From NCBI GenBank assembly GCA_964389005.1, contig CAYMCV010000081.1, forward strand, positions 1 through 11,129: DNA of 11,129 nucleotides. Reading direction: 5' to 3'. The notes beneath the pieces were generated by a model, which had not been told where the DNA came from, did not search any database, and was given only the letters and a program-made list of their open reading frames with translations. The DNA is from CAYMCV01 sp964389005 (GTDB lineage: Bacteria > Bacillota > Clostridia > Lachnospirales > Lachnospiraceae). A program made the translations under genes and the position numbers. Within the stretch, counting starts at the first letter, position 1, and every line of letters starts with the position of its first letter. This document shows positions 7,131 to 11,129 of this stretch, piece by piece.

Positions 7131-7145
7131 CCGTTAGAATAACGG
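7131..7145. repeat. Short perfect inverted repeat upstream of the hydrolase promoter
   Basis: CCGTTA-GAA-TAACGG, 6-bp perfect arms. It ends 9 nt before the -35 hexamer at 7155, a usual place for an activator or repressor site. No known regulator is recognised from the sequence. Confidence 0.5.
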
Positions 7146-7154
7146 AACTATCGG

Positions 7155-7183
7155 TTGACAATTCGGATAAGTAATGCTATATT
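7155..7183 (+). promoter_or_regulatory. Consensus sigma-A promoter of the NlpC/P60 hydrolase gene
   Basis: Perfect TTGACA (7155-7160), a 17-nt spacer and TATATT (7178-7183). Transcription would start near 7190, leaving a leader of about 110 nt before the ATG at 7300. The hexamers are strong, so control probably comes from a repressor or from the leader. Confidence 0.88.
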
Positions 7184-7193
7184 ATTACTTGGG

Positions 7194-7210
7194 TGTAACA
7201 AATTTGTAAC
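7194..7210 (+). promoter_or_regulatory. WalR (YycF)-like binding site in the hydrolase leader
   Basis: TGTAAC-AAATT-TGTAAC fits the published WalR box TGTWAH-N5-TGTWAH exactly. It begins about 4 nt after the predicted transcription start. Extra half-sites lie nearby: ATTACA on the opposite strand (7213-7218) and TGTAAT (7225-7230). In Bacillus subtilis WalR controls SH3/NlpC-type wall hydrolases, so the downstream gene fits. A site downstream of the promoter would suggest repression. Whether this organism has WalR is unknown from the window. Confidence 0.5.
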
Positions 7211-7299
7211 AAATTACAAAAACCTGTAATAACGTGAACGTTACTGATGGATGCGTGAATTGAGGGGTTTGCGCTTGGAATTCAAATGGAGTCAACTAA

Positions 7300-9015
7300 A
7301 TGAGAAGAAAACAACTTGTCGTAAGAGCATGTACGGTTGCAGTTATTATCGCGGTAGCCGCAGCAGGGATGCGAGCAAGGGCGAATGAAAACAATAGTTC
7401 TGCAACATATACCATTACGGTTCCCGAGGAAACAATACAAACAGTTGTTGTTCCTTATCAGGATTTGATTGTGGCAAATGATGTCGAGATTTCCACGACA
7501 GCGATTAAGGAAGTACGGCAGATAGCACAGGAAGGCAGTTCGGAACAATTGTCCGAAACTGTTACGGAAGTGTTACAGCAAGGGCCACAGGAACAAATCC
7601 TTCCGGCAACAGTATTAACAGAGGGAGCAATCGCAGCATCATCGGTTGCCATCATCGGTTCGGCAGAGGCGGTAGTTAATACAACACCGGCGACGACCGA
7701 AACCGTACAACAGAATCCGACGCCGGCACCGAGTGAGACAGTCAATACTTCGGAAACAGCAGAGTTGAATACAACGCAACAAGCACCGACTGTTACCACG
7801 CAACAGCCACAGGCAGGCACAGTACAGACGACGCCGGCGGTTGCAGATGTTGCGACGGTAATATCAAGCGCTGTAGTTGTTGCAGGTACACAACCTGCGG
7901 CGAGTCCGGTGACAACACCGACCGAAACAACATCGACCAATACGACGCAGACAGAGAGTACAAGCGAACCTGTCGTAACGACGGAATCCTCCGAAGAAGT
8001 GGCATCTGAAGAAACCTCAGAAGAGGAAACAACAGAAGAAGAGACTACGGAAGAGGAAGTACAGGATGAATTTGCGGACTTGGTAATTGCACAGGTGAAT
8101 GATTATGTGAATGTTCGTAATATTCCGAGTACTGACGGTGAAGTGGTTGGCAAATTATATGATGATTCCGTGGGAACTTTGGTTTCCGAGACAGAAGACG
8201 GATGGTATGAGATTCTGTCAGGGAATGTACAAGGTTTTGTAAAAGCAGAATACTGTGTTATCGGTGAAGAAGCAAAGGCTTTGGTAGCTGAAGTAGGAAA
8301 GAGAATTGCGACAGTAAACTGCGAAGGATTGCGTGTCCGTACGGAAGCCAACATCGATTCTTCCATTTTAGGTATGGTTCCTTTGGGAGAAGAATTGACG
8401 GTTACCGAAGAAACAGACGGTTGGGTCGGAATCACAATTGAAGAAGGCGATGGCTTTGTATCTTCCGAGTATGTTGATTTAAGAACCGATTTCGTATCTG
8501 CGGAATCGAAAGAGGAAGAGAAAGCACGTTTGGATAAAGAGGAAGCAGCCAGAAAACAAGCACAGGAAGCAGCCAGAAAGAAAGCAGCGGCAGCTGCGGC
8601 TGCAGAGGCAGCAACGACAACGACAACAGCATCTGCACCGGCTGAGACTCCTGCTATTTCGGGCGATAATGCAATGGGTGTATCGGTTGCCGAGTATGCT
8701 TGCCAGTTTGTTGGTAATCCGTATGTGTACGGTGGAAGCAGTTTGACATCGGGAACGGATTGTTCCGGTTTTGTCATGAGTGTATATGCGAATTTCGGCG
8801 TAGCGCTTCCGCATTCGTCAACATCGGATCGTACACAGGGTTCTGCAGTGGATTCAATTGATTCGGCGCAACCCGGAGACTTGGTTTGCTATTCGGGACA
8901 TGTTGCCATCTACATCGGAAACGGGCAGATTGTACATGCAAGTTCCAAGAAGACCGGAATCATTATATCCGATGCCGGATATAAGAAGATACTGGCAGTC
9001 AGAAGAATATTCTAA
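7300..9015 (+). CDS. Secreted SH3-SH3-NlpC/P60 peptidoglycan endopeptidase
   Basis: A 571-residue exported hydrolase that would cut stem-peptide bonds of the cell wall, normally between D-Glu and the diamino acid. Start ATG 7300 has GGAG at 7288-7291. Layout: signal peptide 1-28 (basic MRRK, hydrophobic core, ARA cleavage site); a low-complexity Thr/Ala/Pro/Gln region about 30-230; an acidic EE-T-T tract about 227-255; SH3b domain one about 261-322, containing VNVRNIPSTDG and GWYEI; SH3b domain two about 335-395, containing GLRVRTEAN and GWVGI; a Lys/Ala/Glu linker 402-437; and NlpC/P60 about 458-571. Catalytic residues are C488 in DCSGF, H534 in GHVAIYIG and H546 in VHAS, all intact. The SH3b domains probably bind the wall, and the Thr-rich region likely spans it. 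A consensus promoter, WalR-like box and terminator surround the gene. Confidence 0.93.
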   Translation: MRRKQLVVRACTVAVIIAVAAAGMRARANENNSSATYTITVPEETIQTVVVPYQDLIVANDVEISTTAIKEVRQIAQEGSSEQLSETVTEVLQQGPQEQILPATVLTEGAIAASSVAIIGSAEAVVNTTPATTETVQQNPTPAPSETVNTSETAELNTTQQAPTVTTQQPQAGTVQTTPAVADVATVISSAVVVAGTQPAASPVTTPTETTSTNTTQTESTSEPVVTTESSEEVASEETSEEETTEEETTEEEVQDEFADLVIAQVNDYVNVRNIPSTDGEVVGKLYDDSVGTLVSETEDGWYEILSGNVQGFVKAEYCVIGEEAKALVAEVGKRIATVNCEGLRVRTEANIDSSILGMVPLGEELTVTEETDGWVGITIEEGDGFVSSEYVDLRTDFVSAESKEEEKARLDKEEAARKQAQEAARKKAAAAAAAEAATTTTTASAPAETPAISGDNAMGVSVAEYACQFVGNPYVYGGSSLTSGTDCSGFVMSVYANFGVALPHSSTSDRTQGSAVDSIDSAQPGDLVCYSGHVAIYIGNGQIVHASSKKTGIIISDAGYKKILAVRRIF

Positions 9016-9030
9016 TCAAATGATATAGAG

Positions 9031-9058
9031 AAAGCTTCGCAAAATGCGAAGCTTTTTT
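9031..9058 (+). terminator. Rho-independent terminator of the hydrolase gene, possibly bidirectional
   Basis: A perfect 10-bp stem AAAGCTTCGC (9031-9040) / GCGAAGCTTT (9046-9055) with an AAAAT loop runs into six Ts (9053-9058). On the minus strand the stem is followed by TTTCTCT, so it may also serve the convergent XRE gene, which ends 27 nt away. Confidence 0.93.
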
Positions 9059-9084
9059 ATTACAATATCATCTGTTCAAAGGGT

Positions 9085-9414
9085 TTATGATTTGCTGCCG
9101 TTGATATCCTGCATCAAAGCAACCAATCGATCCAGTTGGTCCGAATTCATTTTATTCATCTCACCGATTGCAATATGAATCTGGCATGGATATGCATTGT
9201 CATAACATAAGAGGTCTTTCGGTTCTGTATTAAGGAATTCACAAATTGCAAAAAATGCTTCCAAAGAGGGAAGAGATTTTCGGTTTTCAATCTTATTGAT
9301 GTAACTTTCACTTTGACCAAGTGAGAGGCTCATTTCTCTTGCAGAGATACCCTGTTGCATCCGCAGTTGTGTAATACGTGAACACATAATGTCGATGTAA
9401 TTATGCTCGCTCAT
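9085..9414 (-). CDS. XRE-family helix-turn-helix transcriptional regulator
   Basis: A 109-residue DNA-binding protein with a lambda-repressor-like HTH at about 10-68. The signature runs AREMSLSLGQSESYINKIENRKSLPSLE across helices 2 to 4, and EFLNTEPKDLL closes the domain. The remaining 40 residues are polar, with a short helix (MNKMNSDQLDRLVALM) that may mediate dimerisation, and no sensor domain is evident. The start is well supported: the minus strand has AAGGAG (complement of 9420-9425) 5 nt before the ATG. A minus-strand TATAAT (9465-9460) could be its -10, with a weak -35. Its upstream region is shared with the divergent truA promoter and holds repeated TATAAG-AATCAAT-like motifs, so it may regulate itself or truA. 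The regulated genes and signal are unknown. A standalone housekeeping regulator is as likely as a phage remnant. Confidence 0.88.
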   Translation of the reverse strand: MSEHNYIDIMCSRITQLRMQQGISAREMSLSLGQSESYINKIENRKSLPSLEAFFAICEFLNTEPKDLLCYDNAYPCQIHIAIGEMNKMNSDQLDRLVALMQDINGSKS

Positions 9415-9491
9415 GGGATCTCCTTTCTGAAATGATTTTTATGGCTTCTACCAAGTTATATTATAAACGTAAATTGTGAAATAATGCCGTC

Positions 9492-9656
9492 TATAAGTAT
9501 CAATATTGACACATATATGGACACACAGTATATATTTGCTTCGAGATTGTGCTATGATTGATATAGTGTGTTATAAGAATCAATTGAAATTGTAGGAGAA
9601 ATCAGTTATAATTTAACTCGTGTAAATGTGTTCTTTCATTTGTTATAAGAAATGAA
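9492..9656. repeat. Three related short repeats in the XRE/truA intergenic region
   Basis: TATAAGTATCAAT (9492-9504) and TATAAGAATCAAT (9572-9584) differ at one position in 13. A third, looser copy starts TATAAGAAATGAAT (9643-9656). The 11-mer TGTTATAAGAA is identical at 9569-9579 and 9641-9651. An inverted ATTGATA sits at 9557-9563. The first copy ends 1 nt before the -35 of the truA-facing promoter. They are candidate operators for the adjacent XRE regulator, but AT-richness makes chance similarity possible. Confidence 0.45.
9506..9534 (+). promoter_or_regulatory. Probable promoter driving truA
   Basis: Perfect TTGACA (9506-9511), a 17-nt spacer and TATATA (9529-9534). The start would be near 9541, about 135 nt before the truA ATG. 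An extended -10 (TGC-TATGAT, 9550-9558) just downstream is a second, weaker candidate. I found no supported small gene in the resulting leader. Confidence 0.75.
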
Positions 9657-9675
9657 TTAACCAACGGAGGAATCA

Positions 9676-10413
9676 ATGAAAAATAATTATAAAGCTCTGA
9701 TATCGTATGACGGTACACGCTACCAAGGTTGGGAACGTCAGCCCGGATGTGCCACAATTCAAGGAAAAATCGAAGACGTACTTCGCTATTTGGATGAAAA
9801 CGGCGTTGAAGTTACGAGCGCAGGCAGAACGGATGCCGGTGTTCATGCGAAGGGGATGGTTGCCAACTTCCTGATGGACACAGAGATGAGCGCGCAGGAA
9901 ATCTGCGACTACATGAACTTGCATTTGCCGGATGACATTGTCATTTTGGAGTTAAAAGAGGCTTCAGAGCGTTTTCACGCAAGATACAAAGCAACGGGCA
10001 AAACCTATTGCTATACTTGTTATGACGGCCCGGGGAAGCCCATTTTCGACAGAAAATACGTCTGGAGGCTGGAACAGTCATTAGACATCGAAAGCATGAA
10101 GGCTGCGGCGTCATATCTTATTGGCTCACATGATTTTCGTAGTTTTTGTAAGGCACCACCCAAAAATAAATCAACCGTGAGAAATGTCGATCAAATTGAC
10201 ATCAAACGCAAAGGAAGTTATGTGACACTCTCTTTTCATGGCGACGGATTTCTTAGAAATATGGTTCGCATCATGGTCGGAACGCTTGTGGAAGTCGGAC
10301 TTGGAAAAAAAGACCCCAAACAAGTACAAAGTATATTGGAAAGTACCAATCGCATCGAGGCGGGAGCAACCGCGCCGGCACAAGGTTTGTGTTTAATCAA
10401 AGTGGATTACTAA
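9676..10413 (+). CDS. truA: tRNA pseudouridine(38-40) synthase
   Basis: Converts uridines 38, 39 and 40 of the tRNA anticodon stem-loop to pseudouridine, in the cytoplasm. 245 residues, normal for TruA. The N-terminus has the family pattern YDGTRYQGW (11-19), then the catalytic segment AGRTDAGVHA with nucleophile D53. Also visible are RFHARY, KTYCY, the FLRNMVRIMVGTLVEVG block (active-site Arg and dimer region) and the C-terminal APAQGLCL. The ATG at 9676 has GGAGG (9666-9670) at 5-nt spacing. In many Firmicutes truA sits between ECF-transporter genes and rplM-rpsI; here it stands alone, next to an XRE regulator and upstream of hpf. Clostridia often have more than one TruA-like protein, so this could be a paralogue rather than the ribosomal-operon copy. 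No frameshift or missing motif. Confidence 0.95.
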   Translation: MKNNYKALISYDGTRYQGWERQPGCATIQGKIEDVLRYLDENGVEVTSAGRTDAGVHAKGMVANFLMDTEMSAQEICDYMNLHLPDDIVILELKEASERFHARYKATGKTYCYTCYDGPGKPIFDRKYVWRLEQSLDIESMKAAASYLIGSHDFRSFCKAPPKNKSTVRNVDQIDIKRKGSYVTLSFHGDGFLRNMVRIMVGTLVEVGLGKKDPKQVQSILESTNRIEAGATAPAQGLCLIKVDY

Positions 10414-10488
10414 TCTGCTTGGTAGCATATGCAACCCAATCCTAATATTCAGAAAATTTAGTTTATATGTTTCATATATTCTTATATT

Positions 10489-10520
10489 AATTGACGAGTA
10501 AGCGTCGATTCTTGTTTTGT
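10489..10520 (+). terminator. Probable terminator of truA
   Basis: AATTGACG (10489-10496) pairs with CGTCGATT (10503-10510), 8 bp with one G-U, around an AGTAAG loop. A T-rich but interrupted run (CTTGTTTTGT) follows. It is weaker than the other terminators in the window and lies 75 nt past the stop codon. Confidence 0.55.
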
Positions 10521-10524
10521 CGGA

Positions 10525-10539
10525 TGTGCAAAATGCACA
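10525..10539. repeat. Perfect 6-bp inverted repeat between truA and hpf
   Basis: TGTGCA-AAA-TGCACA, followed at once by AAAATGTG. It resembles an operator or a small hairpin; there is no T-tract and no recognised regulator. It lies 57 nt upstream of the first DnaA box. Confidence 0.5.
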
Positions 10540-10595
10540 AAATGTGTCGAAACAGATAAAAAAATGCGTGAAATATGCAAGGCAATGAATAAAAG

Positions 10596-10666
10596 TTATC
10601 CACAAAAAATAAGCAAAAACTTCGCGGAGAATGTGTTTATAAACCGAGTTATCAACATTATCCACA
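10596..10666 (+). promoter_or_regulatory. Cluster of three DnaA boxes
   Basis: Perfect consensus DnaA boxes TTATCCACA occur at 10596-10604 and 10658-10666. A one-mismatch box, TTATCAACA (10649-10657), directly abuts the last one head to tail. All three point the same way. DnaA binds such boxes at oriC, at titration sites and at some promoters. Neither dnaA, dnaN nor rpmH is in view, and truA and hpf are not usual oriC neighbours, so a non-origin role (titration or gene control) is more likely. A short open frame across 10564-10782 is not credible as a gene. Confidence 0.7.
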
Positions 10667-10771
10667 TTTTTATGATGAATAAGCGGTATATTTTATGTCT
10701 ACCCACAAGAACGCGTGTTTTGTTGAGAAGTGAGAAAGTTAACTTTTTTCGACAAATCCGGTCGCACATAC

Positions 10772-10790
10772 TTGACTTATAAGAAGTCAA
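10772..10790. repeat. Perfect 7-bp inverted repeat
   Basis: TTGACTT (10772-10778) and AAGTCAA (10784-10790) with a 5-nt loop. It lies in the noncoding region between the DnaA boxes and the hpf promoter. TTGACT could double as a -35 hexamer, but no good -10 follows at the right spacing. Function unknown. Confidence 0.5.
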
Positions 10791-10916
10791 ATAATTAGAA
10801 GCAATTGCCTAAAAACTCTAATAAATCGAGCAATTTGAGTGACAAAGTGTTACGAGATATGTTGCGAAATTTTTGTTCATGAGACATACAAACGTTATGC
10901 CGTGGACATGAATGTA

Positions 10917-10946
10917 TTGCAAAAACATGAGCGGCTGTGATATAAT
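10917..10946 (+). promoter_or_regulatory. Extended -10 promoter of hpf
   Basis: TTGCAA (10917-10922), an 18-nt spacer and a perfect extended -10, TGA-TATAAT (10938-10946). Transcription would start near 10953, giving a leader of about 90 nt. It is the best promoter in the 628-nt gap. Confidence 0.85.
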
Positions 10947-10956
10947 TATTTCACAG
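10935..10956. promoter_or_regulatory. 22-bp near-palindrome centred on the hpf -10 element
   Basis: CTGTGA (10935-10940) and TCACAG (10951-10956) are perfect arms. The core ATAATTAT is itself palindromic, so 20 of 22 positions are symmetric. It covers the -10 and probable start site, an ideal repressor position. TGTGA...TCACA recalls CRP/FNR and Rex half-sites, but the half-site spacing (10 nt) is not the usual 6. The regulator is unknown. Confidence 0.5.
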
Positions 10957-10975
10957 GTAGGCTTTATTTTGATTT

Positions 10976-11042
10976 TCCTGTTGGAGGTTACGAAAGGTTA
11001 GTTTTCACACCTCCCAATACACAACGAAAGGACGTGACAGGA
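10976..11042 (+). promoter_or_regulatory. Potentially structured 5' leader of hpf
   Basis: Nested pairings are possible in the leader RNA. GGAGGT (10983-10988) pairs with ACCTCC (11009-11014), with GAAA/TTTC inside. Outside these, TCCTGT (10976-10981) pairs with ACAGGA (11037-11042), reaching the first base of the start codon. The GGAGG here has no start codon behind it. The actual ribosome site is probably AAAGGA (11027-11032), which lies between the two stems. The fold could affect translation, but it was deduced by eye. Confidence 0.4.
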
Positions 11043-11129
11043 TGAAATTTATTATCGTCGGCAAGAATATTGAAGTTACAGAAGGACTTAAGACAGCAGT
11101 AGAGGATAAAATCGGCAAACTGGAGAGAT
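11042..11129 (+). CDS. hpf: Ribosome hibernation-promoting factor, N-terminus only (3' truncated by window)
   Basis: Only the first 29 codons are present. They read MKFIIVGKNIEVTEGLKTAV followed by EDKIGKLER, the start of the HPF/RaiA beta-alpha fold (KFIISGKNIEVTEALK in relatives). The protein binds the 30S subunit near the decoding centre; in Firmicutes the usual long form dimerises 70S ribosomes into inactive 100S particles during starvation or stationary phase. Whether this is the long form cannot be seen. AAAGGA at 11027-11032 stands 9 nt from the ATG. The promoter (10917-10946) and the palindrome over it suggest regulated expression, as expected for a stress-response gene. Confidence 0.9.
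   Translation, partial: MKFIIVGKNIEVTEGLKTAVEDKIGKLER

Noticed and set aside
8103..8777. 224-residue minus-strand open frame inside the hydrolase gene
   Set aside because: It is a shadow of the repetitive, Ala/Glu/Thr-rich coding strand, giving low-complexity Ser/Ala/Val runs and no domain.
9554..9595. 13-codon leader peptide ahead of truA
   Set aside because: It has no ribosome binding site and no distinctive residue content, so chance is the simplest explanation.
10596..10666. Calling this region the chromosomal origin oriC
   Set aside because: Only three boxes are present, and dnaA, dnaN or rpmH are not in the window; truA and hpf are not typical origin neighbours.
10564..10782. 72-residue open frame after truA
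   Set aside because: It overlaps the DnaA boxes, has no Shine-Dalgarno sequence, and its composition looks like translated AT-rich noncoding DNA.
10935..10956. Naming the hpf palindrome a CRP/FNR or Rex site
   Set aside because: The half-sites are separated by 10 nt rather than the 6 nt of those families.

Overview
This is a stretch of ordinary bacterial chromosome, moderately AT-rich, with strong AGGAGG-type ribosome binding sites and sigma-A-like promoters. The gene content points to the Firmicutes, most likely class Clostridia and probably the Lachnospiraceae: a DegV protein, a Clostridia-style cardiolipin synthase, a zinc-ribbon/protein kinase/DUF6273 fusion, an SH3-NlpC/P60 wall hydrolase, and truA and hpf genes. 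The taxonomic call rests on gene style only. I see no transposase, phage gene, CRISPR array, tRNA or rRNA.

Layout. (1) 1-568: the 3' end of a degV-family gene and its terminator. (2) 586-2205: a monocistronic cardiolipin synthase gene with a near-consensus promoter. (3) 2206-2580: a gene-poor spacer packed with structured repeats, namely two long hairpins and a 51-bp direct repeat whose copies each contain a nested hairpin. (4) 2581-5255: a two-gene unit encoding a cytoplasmic Ser/Thr protein kinase fused to DUF6273 and, 32 nt later, a PPP-type metallophosphatase. This is a plausible antagonistic kinase/phosphatase pair. (5) 5266-5994 (minus strand): a FabG-like short-chain dehydrogenase, convergent with the phosphatase gene and only 10 nt from it, and divergent from trxB. 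(6) 6125-7086: thioredoxin reductase and terminator. (7) 7131-9058: a secreted SH3-SH3-NlpC/P60 peptidoglycan hydrolase with a consensus promoter. A direct repeat of TGTAAC with 5-nt spacing just downstream of the promoter matches the published WalR (YycF) box. (8) 9085-9414 (minus strand): a small XRE-type regulator, divergent from truA, with related short repeats in the shared control region. (9) 9676-10413: truA. (10) 10414-11041: a 628-nt noncoding region with a likely truA terminator, three DnaA boxes (two perfect), several inverted repeats, and the hpf promoter, whose -10 element lies inside a 22-bp near-palindrome. (11) 11042-end: the start of hpf (ribosome hibernation factor).

Most genes look like independent housekeeping or stress units, each with its own promoter and terminator. 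The only clear functional coupling is the kinase/phosphatase pair. The items most worth a second look are in noncoding DNA: the repeat cluster at 2213-2473, the WalR-like box at 7194-7210, the DnaA-box cluster at 10596-10666 and the palindromic hpf promoter. I did not find convincing evidence of a wholly new multi-gene system.
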